Shown here one piece after another: positions 1 to 7,980 of a stretch of 64,000 bases of DNA. Location of the stretch: positions 3,231,501 through 3,295,500 of the forward strand of contig CP158972.1 in NCBI GenBank assembly GCA_040429635.1, given 5' to 3'. Made by a program: the position numbers and the translations under genes. This DNA comes from Tamlana crocina (GTDB lineage: Bacteria > Bacteroidota > Bacteroidia > Flavobacteriales > Flavobacteriaceae). The notes below the pieces were generated by a model that was not told where the DNA came from, made no database searches, and worked only from the letters and a program-made list of their open reading frames with translations. Numbering within the stretch: position 1 is the stretch's first letter; every line of letters starts with the position of its first letter.

Positions 1-607
1 TCCAACTTTTAACGAGATTGTTTTCCCTGCAGCTATTTTACAACCTCCATTTTTTAATTTTGAAGCAGATGACGCGGTAAATTACGGTGGCATTGGTGCT
101 GTAATTGGTCATGAAATATCACATTGTTTTGATGATTCTGGTTCACGTTACGATAAAAACGGCAACTTAAACAACTGGTGGACCGACGAAGATTTAAAGC
201 AATTTGAAGCCTTAGGCCAAAAGCTGGCAGACCAATACAGCGCTATTGAAGTATTACCTGAAACGCACATAAATGGTCCGTTTACATTAGGTGAAAATAT
301 TGGCGACTTAGGTGGTGTAAATGCTGCTTATGACGCCTTGCAGTTGAGCCTTGAAGAAAACAGACGACCAGAAAACATCGACGGATTTACACCAGAGCAG
401 CGTTTTTTCATGTCTTGGACGACCGTATGGAGAACTAAAATTAGAGATAACGCCCTAAAAAATCAAATTAAAACCGACCCGCATTCTCCTGGTATGACCA
501 GAGCCGTGCAACCTCTCCTAAATTTGGATTCATTTTATGCTGCTTTTAACATAAAAGAAACCGATTCAATGTACTTAGAACCCAATAAGCGCGTAAAAAT
601 CTGGTAA
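1..607 (+). CDS. M13 family metallopeptidase (neprilysin/PepO-like), 3' part only
   Basis: The reading frame is open from base 2 to the TAA at 605-607, giving the last 201 residues of a protein that in this family is usually about 680 residues; the 5' part lies outside the window. Two family signatures are visible: the zinc-binding HEISH (HExxH) at 110-124 and, further on, GENIGDLGG at 290-316, whose Glu is the third zinc ligand. The end, with a short aromatic tail (VKIW), is typical of M13 enzymes. M13 peptidases of Bacteroidota are normally exported and cut small peptides; the signal sequence cannot be checked here. A strong terminator follows directly. Confidence 0.93.
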   Translation, partial: PTFNEIVFPAAILQPPFFNFEADDAVNYGGIGAVIGHEISHCFDDSGSRYDKNGNLNNWWTDEDLKQFEALGQKLADQYSAIEVLPETHINGPFTLGENIGDLGGVNAAYDALQLSLEENRRPENIDGFTPEQRFFMSWTTVWRTKIRDNALKNQIKTDPHSPGMTRAVQPLLNLDSFYAAFNIKETDSMYLEPNKRVKIW

Positions 608-610
608 TAT

Positions 611-647
611 AAAAAGGCATTTTCATTAAAATTGAAAATGCCTTTTT
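611..647 (+). terminator. Intrinsic terminator after the M13 peptidase
   Basis: Perfect 15-bp arms (611-625 and 633-647) with a 7-base loop. The descending arm ends in five T. It starts 4 bases after the stop codon. Confidence 0.85.
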
Positions 648-756
648 ACTTTTTCCACGAACATCATTACAAGATTGGCACAAATAACTTTCATCCCTCC
701 TTTTCACCTCTAATTACCGTTGATAACTTTTTAATATTAACTCGCTAAAAATCAAT

Positions 757-784
757 TTGACCAGCGACATATTTCTTAATTTCG
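757..784 (+). promoter_or_regulatory. Candidate Bacteroidota promoter for thyA
   Basis: TTG at 757-759, a 17-base spacer and TAATTTCG at 777-784, one mismatch from TAnnTTTG. It would give a leader of about 65 bases before thyA. No mapped start supports it. Confidence 0.4.
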
Positions 785-854
785 CTTTTGCTAAATATTG
801 ATTATTCTGGCTATTTATAATTAAAAAAAATCCTGCTTCTCTAGGAATAAGCTT

Positions 855-1679
855 ATGAAACAATACCACGACTTAGTAAAGCATGTTTTAGAAAACGGCA
901 ACGAAAAAGGCGACCGCACCGGTACTGGCACCAAAAGTGTTTTTGGCTACCAAATGCGATTCGATTTAAGTGAGGGGTTCCCTATGGTAACCACCAAAAA
1001 ACTGCACTTAAAATCGATTATTCACGAATTATTATGGTTTTTAAAAGGCGATACCAACATAAAATACCTCACGGAGAACGGCGTTAGAATTTGGAACGAA
1101 TGGGCCGACAAAAATGGCGATTTGGGTCCTGTTTACGGTCACCAGTGGCGCAATTGGAACAATGACGAAATCGACCAGGTTAAGGAGGTAATAGACACCC
1201 TAAAAAACAACCCCAACAGTCGCAGGATGCTGGTCTCTGCCTGGAACCCTTCGGTGCTGCCCGATACTTCAAAAAGCTTTAGCGAGAACGTGGCTAATGG
1301 AAAAGCAGCACTTCCACCCTGCCACGCGTTTTTTCAGTTTTATGTGGCCAACGGAAAATTATCATGCCAATTGTACCAACGTAGTGCCGACATCTTTTTG
1401 GGTGTACCGTTCAACATTGCGTCGTATGCATTGTTCACTATGATGATGGCCCAAGTTTGTGGTTACGAAGCTGGTGAATTTATCCACACATTTGGAGATG
1501 CCCATATTTACAGTAACCATTTCGAGCAATTGGAACTGCAACTTTCCAGAGAGCCTAGACCGTTGCCAAAAATGATTTTAAATCCCGAAGTAAAAGATAT
1601 TTTCGACTTTACTTTCGATGACTTTACCTTAGAGGGATACAACCCACACCCTCATATAAAAGGAGCTGTGGCGGTTTAA
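855..1679 (+). CDS. thyA: Thymidylate synthase
   Basis: Makes dTMP from dUMP using methylene-tetrahydrofolate, releasing dihydrofolate. The 274-residue product has the DRTGTGT motif near the N-terminus, the nucleophile Cys156 in [10 protein letters not shown], the [13 protein letters not shown] substrate-binding stretch and the C-terminal HIKGAVAV. Compared with the 264-residue E. coli enzyme it carries about 13 extra residues just before the catalytic Cys ([14 protein letters not shown] region); I believe this insertion is common in Bacteroidota. The ATG at 855 aligns with the usual MKQY start. Dihydrofolate reductase, which regenerates the cofactor, lies 0.7 kb downstream, with one divergent gene in between. 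Confidence 0.98.
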   Translation: MKQYHDLVKHVLENGNEKGDRTGTGTKSVFGYQMRFDLSEGFPMVTTKKLHLKSIIHELLWFLKGDTNIKYLTENGVRIWNEWADKNGDLGPVYGHQWRNWNNDEIDQVKEVIDTLKNNPNSRRMLVSAWNPSVLPDTSKSFSENVANGKAALPPCHAFFQFYVANGKLSCQLYQRSADIFLGVPFNIASYALFTMMMAQVCGYEAGEFIHTFGDAHIYSNHFEQLELQLSREPRPLPKMILNPEVKDIFDFTFDDFTLEGYNPHPHIKGAVAV

Positions 1680-1701
1680 ATTATCGATTTTTATAAAACA
1701 A

Positions 1702-1731
1702 AAAATGCTCCCAAATTGGAAGCATTTTTTT
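1702..1731. terminator. Bidirectional terminator between thyA and the CBM48 gene
   Basis: Arms AAAATGCT (1702-1709) and AGCATTTT (1721-1728), flanked by an A-run on the left and a T-run on the right, so it can serve both converging genes. Confidence 0.75.
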
Positions 1732-1752
1732 CGTTTTATATGTTTTGGAAAA

Positions 1753-2049
1753 TTACAGGTTTATAACACTGTTTTCTGCTCCGGCGAAATCGTTCCATGC
1801 ATAAGCATCGGCTTCAGTATCGTTTACGTAAACACCGTCAACAAGATATTTAAACTCGTAAGAGTTTCCTGTTTCTAAATCTACAGTACCTTTAAATGTT
1901 CCGTTTTTTAATTTTTTAAGCACCACTTTCTTTTCATTCCAATCGTTAAAAGATCCCACTACAGAAACTTTTTTTGCATCTTCAGCAGGTAACGAAAATG
2001 TAACCTTACAAACCGGCTTGCTTTTTAAGAATTGTTTTTTAATAGCCAT
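1753..2049 (-). CDS. Stand-alone CBM48 / isoamylase N-terminal-like domain protein
   Basis: A 98-residue protein that is essentially one early-set beta-sandwich of the CBM48/AMPK glycogen-binding type. Diagnostic parts are VSVVGSFNDWNEKK (Trp and Asn of the glycogen-binding face) and YEFKYLVDGVYVNDTEA. No signal peptide or catalytic domain is present, so it is probably cytoplasmic and binds alpha-glucan or acts as a small accessory protein. No glycogen genes are nearby. Such one-domain proteins are common in Flavobacteriaceae but, as far as I know, of unknown role. It converges on thyA. Confidence 0.82.
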   Translation of the reverse strand: MAIKKQFLKSKPVCKVTFSLPAEDAKKVSVVGSFNDWNEKKVVLKKLKNGTFKGTVDLETGNSYEFKYLVDGVYVNDTEADAYAWNDFAGAENSVINL

Positions 2050-2088
2050 AATTCAAATTTTAATTGTGTTGTATGTTGTAATATGGTA

Positions 2089-2096
2089 CAAATTTA
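2089..2096 (-). promoter_or_regulatory. -7 element of the CBM48 gene
   Basis: On the minus strand this reads TAAATTTG, an exact TAnnTTTG, 39 bases ahead of the ATG. No clear -33 TTTG was found at the expected distance. Confidence 0.5.
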
Positions 2097-2297
2097 TAAA
2101 ACAATTTACTACAGCCTTCACTTTAAGCCACTTTAGCCTAAAGAATTATCATTTTGTTAACATGCAATCGATAAAAATTAAAGCAAAGAAAAAAAACGCC
2201 GACTAATTTATATTATCAGCAACCTAAACTTTTACGTTTCGCACTGATTTTCAGACTATTTAAATTTATACAATATTAATCGTCACTTTATTTTCCT

Positions 2298-2305
2298 GTA
2301 TTTGC
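2298..2305 (+). promoter_or_regulatory. -7 element of the 2TM-DHFR gene
   Basis: TGTATTTG, one mismatch from TAnnTTTG. It contains the TTG that would be the upstream-most possible start codon (2302), which argues for translation from the ATG at 2365 instead. Confidence 0.5.
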
Positions 2306-2364
2306 ACAATCATTATGCTTTCACCAAAAAAGACTTTAACTTTACAACCCTTATAGATTTAGAT

Positions 2365-3285
2365 ATGTTCGGAAAGAAAAAATCCAGTCCGCAAATAGAC
2401 AAAGAGCAGTTAGAGCTTATTGAAAATGCCCAAAAACGCATCAAGCAAAAAAAACGCCTTTATGTTCATTTTGTATTGTTTTTAATCGGTGCCATATTTT
2501 TAATTGTAGCCAATACTGTTTTGGGTATTGGTGAAGATGTTACCCTTTTTGGTAAAGAATGGTTTTTGTTCGCTATCCTGTTATGGCTATTTTTCTTTTT
2601 GTACCACCTTTTTAATGTTTTTGTAACGCACAAATTCATGGGAAAAGCATGGGAAAAGCAACAACTTGAAAAGCTTGTGGCCAAACAGCAAGACCGTATT
2701 GAAAAAATAAAACAGGGGCTTGTAAAGGAAGAAACCCTTTTGGCCAAAAGCGAGGTCTATAACGAAACTAAGCCAAAACCCTCGATTAAAAAGAAATCGA
2801 CATTGACCATTATTGCTGCGGCAGCCGAAAATAATGCCATTGGAAAAGACAACCAACTCATTTGGCATTTAAGCGACGACTTAAAACGTTTTAAGGCCTT
2901 AACCAGCGGACACCATATTATTATGGGACGCAAAACTTTTGAAAGCTTCCCAAAACCTTTACCCAACCGAATACACGTGGTGATTACACGACAAGCCGAT
3001 TACCAAGCGCCCGACGGTGTTATTATTGTAAACAGTTTGGAAGATGCCATTGATGCCTCTAAAAGTGACAAACAACCATTTATTATTGGCGGCGGCCAAA
3101 TTTACAAACAAGCCATGGGCATTGCAGATAAAATCGAGCTCACTCGTGTACACGGAAGTTTTGAGGCCGATGCCTTTTTCCCCGAAATAGACTTTAGCGT
3201 TTGGAAAGAAACCAACAACACCTTCCATAAAAAAGACAGCGATAACGAGTTCGAGTTTTCGTTCATTACTTACGAAAGGAAATAG
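2365..3285 (+). CDS. folA: Membrane-anchored dihydrofolate reductase (2TM domain fused to DHFR)
   Basis: A 306-residue fusion. Residues about 33-55 and 66-88 are two hydrophobic helices of the 2TM family (VHFVLFLIG..., WFLFAILLW...), followed by a charged, coiled-coil-like segment and a lysine-rich linker. Residues 145-306 form a complete DHFR: IIAAAAENNAIGKDNQLIWH, the LKRFKALT...IIMGRKTFESF block, and FIIGGGQIYKQA. DHFR reduces dihydrofolate with NADPH, so it recycles the product of ThyA encoded just upstream. DHFR is normally a soluble 160-residue enzyme; here both ends would face the cytoplasm with the enzyme tethered to the inner membrane. The ATG at 2365 was preferred because the TTG at 2302 sits inside the promoter element. 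Confidence 0.93.
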   Translation: MFGKKKSSPQIDKEQLELIENAQKRIKQKKRLYVHFVLFLIGAIFLIVANTVLGIGEDVTLFGKEWFLFAILLWLFFFLYHLFNVFVTHKFMGKAWEKQQLEKLVAKQQDRIEKIKQGLVKEETLLAKSEVYNETKPKPSIKKKSTLTIIAAAAENNAIGKDNQLIWHLSDDLKRFKALTSGHHIIMGRKTFESFPKPLPNRIHVVITRQADYQAPDGVIIVNSLEDAIDASKSDKQPFIIGGGQIYKQAMGIADKIELTRVHGSFEADAFFPEIDFSVWKETNNTFHKKDSDNEFEFSFITYERK

Positions 3286-3692
3286 GTTACTACTAAATTT
3301 GATTTACTGTTACTTTTAAAGTATAATGATTTACAGGATTTGATGGGATTATGTGGAAAATGCCGAATTCGGTTTTTAGATTAACTAAATTGCTTCATAA
3401 CGTTTTCCCACTAACTCTTTCAATCGTTAATTTTTAAAATTGGCAGTAGTTTATAGAACACCGTAGATTTTAACAAGCTATCAATAGGTTTAGAAAAGAA
3501 TATATAACCTTAAAGACTCAACTTTTTATTATTACTAAGTATTTTTTCGGATAACCATAAACCAAAAACTTTTTCTCTTAATAATTCCGTAAAACTAAGT
3601 TTTGTTGTAATAAAAGTTTCACACCATTGGTCACTCCATTTATCCATGAATTTTTATTCAGTTTTTGTGAATTTCGGAATAAAAAATTCAAG
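3286..3692. other. Intergenic stretch without a recognised gene
   Basis: About 400 AT-rich bases. Both strands hold only very short open frames, none with a family signature. A minimal palindrome CCGAATTCGG followed by five T (around 3363-3376) could be a weak terminator for the DHFR gene. Nothing else was seen. Confidence 0.5.
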
Positions 3693-3700
3693 TATTTTTG
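3693..3700 (+). promoter_or_regulatory. -7 element immediately ahead of the COG2509 gene
   Basis: TATTTTTG, an exact TAnnTTTG, ends only 4 bases before the ATG at 3705. If used, transcription would start at or next to the start codon and give a leaderless or nearly leaderless mRNA. Confidence 0.55.
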
Positions 3701-3704
3701 CAGT

Positions 3705-5261
3705 ATGATAAAAGACATTCAGCTTCGGGTTAGCTTAAAAGAGGAAGAAATCAGCAATATTCTTCTGGTAAAATCTGCTGAAAAATTAGCGATAAACCAA
3801 ACTGATATTTCGGGCATTAAAGTACTTCGAAAGTCGATTGACGCACGAAAACCCAATATCGTTTTCAACTATAAAGTCGCTGTTTTTATCAACGAAGACG
3901 TTCCCCAAACTTCCGGATACCAGTTCGATTATAGGGACGTTTCAAACGCAAAACCCATTCATATCATTGGTTTTGGTCCGGCGGGAATGTACGCTGCCCT
4001 GCGTTGTATCGAATTGGGATTCAAGCCCATTGTTTTGGAGCGCGGCAAAAACGTACAAGACCGTCGTCGCGATTTACGGGCCATTAACCAGCACCATTTC
4101 GTAAACGAAGACTCCAATTACTGCTTTGGCGAAGGCGGTGCCGGCACATATAGCGACGGCAAACTGTACACCCGAAGCCTGAAACGTGGTGATGTACGCC
4201 GTATTTTCGAAAACTTGGTTTATCATGGCGCCACCGATCAAATTTTGGTAGATGCTCATCCGCATATTGGCACCAATAAACTCCCCAAAGTAGTTAAAAA
4301 CATCAGGGAGACTATTTTAAATTACGGTGGCGAAATTCATTTTGAAACCCGTGTTACCGACTTTAAAATCCGGGAAAACAAAATACAATCCATTCTATTA
4401 AAAAATGGTGATGAATTGGATGTGAATAAAGTCATTTTAGCTACGGGACATTCAGCGCGCGACATCTTTTATATGCTCCACGAAAAGGAAGTGGCTATAG
4501 AAGCCAAATCGTTTGCAATGGGCGTTCGTGTCGAGCATCCGCAACACATTATCGATTCCATTCAATACCATTGTTCGGGTGAACGTTCAGAATTATTGCC
4601 AGCAGCTTCGTATAGTTTAGTGCAGCAAGTCAATAACCGTGGCGTGTACTCTTTTTGCATGTGCCCCGGTGGATTTATCGTTCCGGCAGCAACCGCCAAC
4701 GGCGAAGTGGTGGTCAACGGGATGTCGCCATCCAAACGGAATAACCTTTACGCCAATTCGGGCATCGTGGTTGAAATTAATGTGGATAAAGATCTTCTCA
4801 AATATGAAAAATTCGGCGTTTTAAAAGGTTTGGAATACCAAAAGGATTTAGAAAAATTGGCCTTTACCGCTGGCGGAAGAAGCCAAACCGCACCCGCCCA
4901 ACGACTCACCGATTTTGTAGAAGGCAAACTATCGAACAGCTTAAACGATTCATCGTATCAACCGGGATTAAATTCCTCACCTTTACATTCATTATTACCC
5001 AAATTGATTGGCAGCCGATTGCGAAAAGGTTTTGATGCATTCGGAAAAAAAATGAAAGGTTACTACACCCACGAAGCCAATATTGTTGGGGTAGAATCGC
5101 GAACCTCATCACCGGTTTCCATCCCCAGAAATGAAAAATTAGCGCACTTACAAATTACCAATCTTTACCCCTGTGGCGAAGGTGCTGGCTATGCTGGAGG
5201 CATAGTTTCGGCGGCTATGGATGGCGAACGTTGTGCCGAAGCGGCTGTTGGGAGCATGTAA
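3705..5261 (+). CDS. FAD-dependent oxidoreductase, COG2509 family
   Basis: 518 residues. After an N-terminal ferredoxin-like domain of about 80 residues comes a Rossmann FAD motif (IIGFGPAGMYAAL, near residue 85) ending in VLERG. The stretch FGEGGAGTYSDGKLYTR and the C-terminal YPCGEGAGYAGGIVSAAMDG are hallmarks of this widely conserved but poorly characterised flavoprotein family. It is predicted cytoplasmic; the substrate is unknown. The ATG at 3705 fits the usual N-terminus (MIKDIQLRV) and lies just behind a promoter box, so the upstream in-frame codons are unlikely to be translated. The gene stands alone. Confidence 0.9.
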   Translation: MIKDIQLRVSLKEEEISNILLVKSAEKLAINQTDISGIKVLRKSIDARKPNIVFNYKVAVFINEDVPQTSGYQFDYRDVSNAKPIHIIGFGPAGMYAALRCIELGFKPIVLERGKNVQDRRRDLRAINQHHFVNEDSNYCFGEGGAGTYSDGKLYTRSLKRGDVRRIFENLVYHGATDQILVDAHPHIGTNKLPKVVKNIRETILNYGGEIHFETRVTDFKIRENKIQSILLKNGDELDVNKVILATGHSARDIFYMLHEKEVAIEAKSFAMGVRVEHPQHIIDSIQYHCSGERSELLPAASYSLVQQVNNRGVYSFCMCPGGFIVPAATANGEVVVNGMSPSKRNNLYANSGIVVEINVDKDLLKYEKFGVLKGLEYQKDLEKLAFTAGGRSQTAPAQRLTDFVEGKLSNSLNDSSYQPGLNSSPLHSLLPKLIGSRLRKGFDAFGKKMKGYYTHEANIVGVESRTSSPVSIPRNEKLAHLQITNLYPCGEGAGYAGGIVSAAMDGERCAEAAVGSM

Positions 5262-5346
5262 ATTTTTTATATCTTTTATCCGCTGGAAACCAACTAGAAT
5301 TAAAGTTGATTTATTTCTCCAATTTCATCATAAACAAGGGGACTTT

Positions 5347-5426
5347 CGTCAACCTGAACTTGTTTCAGGTTCTCATTAAATTGCTTAAATTAACATGATG
5401 GGATTCCGAAATAAATTCGGAATGAC
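5347..5426. repeat. Intergenic imperfect palindrome (REP-like, CCTGAA type)
   Basis: Begins GTCAACCTGAA and ends TTCGGAATGAC. Inside are two perfect 8-bp hairpins: AACCTGAA/TTCAGGTT (5351-5371) and ATTCCGAA/TTCGGAAT (5403-5423). The outer ends also pair imperfectly, giving a cruciform-like layout. Confidence 0.6.
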
Positions 5427-5483
5427 CCTCAACCAGCAATTATTAAATAGAACTGCGTTTCAATAAATAAAATGTTATAAAAA

Positions 5484-5900
5484 ATGGCACACGAAAAAAT
5501 CACCATTGAAGCTACAATCGACAGACCGATTGAATCAGTTTGGGCATACTACAATCAGCCAGAGCACATTGTTAACTGGAATTTTGCTTCAGAAGATTGG
5601 CATTGCCCAAAAGCTGAAATCGATTTAAAAGTAAACGGAAAAATGAAATCCCGAATGGAAGCCAAAGATGGCAGTTTTGGGTTTGATTTTGAGGCGACTT
5701 ACAACATTATTTCAGAATTCAAAAAAATCGTCTATACCATTGAAGACGGCAGAACAGTGAACATCGATTTTAAGGATGAAAACGGAAAAACCAAAGTAAG
5801 CGTTGTATTTGAAGCCGAAAATATGAATCCTGTTGACATGCAACGTGATGGTTGGCAAGCCATCCTCAATAACTTTAAGGCTTACGCCGAATCGAAATAG
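5484..5900 (+). CDS. SRPBCC (START/AHSA1-like) domain protein
   Basis: 138 residues making up a single helix-grip fold: ITIEATIDRPIESVWAYYNQPEHIVNWNFASEDW at the N-terminus is the typical beta1-alpha1-alpha2 part, and the closing helix is GWQAILNNFKAYAE. No signal peptide. These small proteins bind hydrophobic ligands or act as Aha1-like partners; the ligand cannot be read from the sequence. The next gene starts 18 bases later, so the two are probably co-transcribed. Confidence 0.88.
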   Translation: MAHEKITIEATIDRPIESVWAYYNQPEHIVNWNFASEDWHCPKAEIDLKVNGKMKSRMEAKDGSFGFDFEATYNIISEFKKIVYTIEDGRTVNIDFKDENGKTKVSVVFEAENMNPVDMQRDGWQAILNNFKAYAESK

Positions 5901-5918
5901 AAACCTCAAAAAACACCC

Positions 5919-6479
5919 ATGACCGAAAAAGAAAAAATGCTCGCCGGGTTAATGTACAGTCCGTCGGACCCCACATTAATGGCCGAACGCCAAAAAGTGC
6001 GTTTGTTATTTCATAAATTCAACCATTTAAGTGAAGAGCACTTGGAGGAACGCACCAAAGTACTTTATGAAATTTTTGGTGAAGCTGGGGAAAACTTGTT
6101 TGTAGAACCGCCATTTTTCTGTGATTATGGCTCGAACATCAAAGCAGGCAAAAACGTATTCATGAACTTTAACTGCTGCATTTTAGATGTTGCTGAAGTG
6201 ACAATTGGCGACAATTGCATGTTCGCTCCCAATGTGCAAATCTATACAGCCACGCATCCCATAGAATCCAAAGCACGCAATAGCAGAAAAGAATTTGCCA
6301 AACCCATTAAAATCGGTAATAACGTTTGGATTGGTGGCAACAGTACCATTTGTCCTGGGGTGACTTTGGGAAACAACGTAGTTGTCGGGGCTGGTTCGGT
6401 GGTTACAAAAAGTTTTCCCGATGATGTGGTTATTGCCGGAAATCCAGCTAAAATCATTAAAAGCATCGATAATAGTTAA
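5919..6479 (+). CDS. Sugar O-acetyltransferase (maltose/galactoside acetyltransferase family)
   Basis: 186 residues. An N-terminal Mac domain (MTEKEKMLAGLMYSP...) is followed by a left-handed beta-helix of hexapeptide repeats. The family signature YTATHPI carries the catalytic His, and GGNSTICPGVTLGNNVVVGAGSVV completes the helix, ending in the usual VIAGNPAKII. It would transfer acetyl from acetyl-CoA to a sugar hydroxyl in the cytoplasm. The acceptor is unknown; a role in detoxifying non-metabolised sugars is the family hypothesis. Confidence 0.92.
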   Translation: MTEKEKMLAGLMYSPSDPTLMAERQKVRLLFHKFNHLSEEHLEERTKVLYEIFGEAGENLFVEPPFFCDYGSNIKAGKNVFMNFNCCILDVAEVTIGDNCMFAPNVQIYTATHPIESKARNSRKEFAKPIKIGNNVWIGGNSTICPGVTLGNNVVVGAGSVVTKSFPDDVVIAGNPAKIIKSIDNS

Positions 6480-6486
6480 TTATTCT

Positions 6487-6494
6487 TATTTTTG
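6487..6494 (+). promoter_or_regulatory. -7 element of fabD
   Basis: TATTTTTG (exact TAnnTTTG), 21 bases ahead of the fabD ATG. It overlaps the TTG at 6492 and so argues against that upstream start. No good -33 box was seen. Confidence 0.55.
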
Positions 6495-6515
6495 CTCCAC
6501 AAAAAAGACAACATT

Positions 6516-7409
6516 ATGAACGCATATATTTTTCCGGGCCAAGGGGCACAATTTTCAGGAATGGGCTTAGACCTTTACGAAAACTCACCATTGGCTCAAG
6601 AATTGTTTGAACAAGCTAACGAAATATTAGGTTTTTCCATTACCGATACCATGTTTGAAGGTTCGGCCGAAGACCTAAAACAAACAAAAGTTACCCAACC
6701 CGCTATATTTTTGCACTCCGTGATATTAGCCAAAACTTTAGGCGACAGCTTTAAGCCCGATATGGTTGCTGGGCATTCGTTAGGGGAATTTTCAGCTTTG
6801 GTAGCCAATGGTACTTTAAATTTTGAAGACGGATTAAAATTGGTTTCGCAACGTGCATTAGCTATGCAAAAAGCATGCGAATTACAACCAAGCACTATGG
6901 CTGCCGTTTTAGGTTTGGACGACGATATTGTTGAAAAAATATGCGCAACTACCGAAGGTGTAGTGGTTGCTGCAAACTACAACTGCCCCGGTCAATTAGT
7001 GATTTCAGGTGAAGTTGAAGCCATCAATAAAGCTTGTGAAGCTCTCAAAACAGAAGGAGCAAAACGTGCTTTGGTATTGCCTGTTGGCGGTGCGTTCCAC
7101 TCGCCATTAATGGAGCCTGCCCGCGAAGAATTGGCGGCAGCCATCGAAAACACGACTTTCAATAAACCCAACTGCCCGATTTATCAAAATGTAACGGCCA
7201 ATGCCGTGATTGATGAGGCAGCGATAAAAACAAATTTAATTTCACAGCTTACCGCTCCGGTGCGTTGGACGCAATCCGTACAACAAATGATTGCTGATGG
7301 CGCTACTCTTTTCACAGAAGTAGGTCCTGGTAAAGTTTTACAAGGTTTGGTAAAGAAAATAAACCGCCAATCTGAAACCGTTTCTGCAACTTTTGAAACC
7401 AACAACTAA
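6516..7409 (+). CDS. fabD: Malonyl-CoA:ACP transacylase
   Basis: 297 residues. It loads malonate onto acyl carrier protein for fatty acid synthesis. Visible features are FPGQGAQFSGMG at the N-terminus, the active-site Ser88 in GHSLGEFSAL and the catalytic His195 in GAFHSPLM. Length and domain extent match the family. The ATG at 6516 (MNAYIFPGQG) was chosen over a TTG at 6492 that falls in the promoter box. The stop codon abuts the ATG of lspA, so the two are co-transcribed. Confidence 0.97.
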   Translation: MNAYIFPGQGAQFSGMGLDLYENSPLAQELFEQANEILGFSITDTMFEGSAEDLKQTKVTQPAIFLHSVILAKTLGDSFKPDMVAGHSLGEFSALVANGTLNFEDGLKLVSQRALAMQKACELQPSTMAAVLGLDDDIVEKICATTEGVVVAANYNCPGQLVISGEVEAINKACEALKTEGAKRALVLPVGGAFHSPLMEPAREELAAAIENTTFNKPNCPIYQNVTANAVIDEAAIKTNLISQLTAPVRWTQSVQQMIADGATLFTEVGPGKVLQGLVKKINRQSETVSATFETNN

Positions 7410-7925
7410 ATGAAGCTCAGCAAACGCTCCATCTTTATTATTGTGGTTATTGTTTTAACCATAGCGGCCGATCAAATTTCAAAAGTATTGGTTCGAGCCA
7501 ACGTCGGGTTAAGAAATGAAATTAGTCCCGGCGAACGCATTCCATTAATTGGCGATGCCTTTGTTTTAATGCACGTTGAAAATACCGGTGCCTTTTTGGG
7601 TATGGGTAGCGAACTGAACGAAACTCTGCGTGTTCTTTTATTGCTCGTACTTCCAATTTTGGTTTTGGGGTTTGTACTGCGCCATATTATAAAAGACAAA
7701 AGCTTGGATAAGTGGTCGTTATTTGCTTTTTCCAGCATTATAGGAGGAGGTATCGCCAACGTTTACGACCGCATCGTTTATGGAAAAGTAACCGATTTTC
7801 TGTTTATTGATTTGGGCGGCGTTTTTAGAACGGGCATTTTCAATCTGGCTGATCTTTCGGTCACCACGGGAATGATAATTTTGGTTCTTGTCAGTTTCAG
7901 AAAAAAGAAAACACAAACTGCATAA
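7410..7925 (+). CDS. lspA: Lipoprotein signal peptidase (signal peptidase II)
   Basis: 171 residues with four membrane helices. It cleaves signal peptides of prolipoproteins, which this window encodes in number (SusD, GH78, GH105, MFP and others). The two catalytic aspartates are visible: Asp120 in NVYDRIVYG and Asp148 in FNLADLSV; the conserved ENTGAFLGMG lies in the first periplasmic part. The start codon directly follows the fabD stop codon without a gap. Confidence 0.97.
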   Translation: MKLSKRSIFIIVVIVLTIAADQISKVLVRANVGLRNEISPGERIPLIGDAFVLMHVENTGAFLGMGSELNETLRVLLLLVLPILVLGFVLRHIIKDKSLDKWSLFAFSSIIGGGIANVYDRIVYGKVTDFLFIDLGGVFRTGIFNLADLSVTTGMIILVLVSFRKKKTQTA

Positions 7926-7927
7926 AC

Positions 7928-7962
7928 AAAAAAGGTTGCTTAAAATAAAGCAACCTTTTTTT
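7928..7962. terminator. Bidirectional terminator between lspA and galE
   Basis: A hairpin with 14-bp arms (AAAAAAGGTTGCTT, and its complement from 7948) and a 6-base loop. A-run and T-run on either side allow it to end both converging transcripts. Confidence 0.85.
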
Positions 7963-7980
7963 ATTGTTATTTGATATAAT

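Noticed and set aside
2018-2206. A 62-residue hydrophobic plus-strand frame overlapping the start of the CBM48 gene
   Set aside because: The hydrophobic look comes from AT-rich intergenic sequence. It overlaps a real gene and its promoter on the other strand.
2302-2364. Upstream TTG start adding 21 residues to the 2TM-DHFR protein
   Set aside because: The TTG lies inside the probable promoter box, and the added residues show no conserved pattern. ATG 2365 gives a sensible N-terminus.
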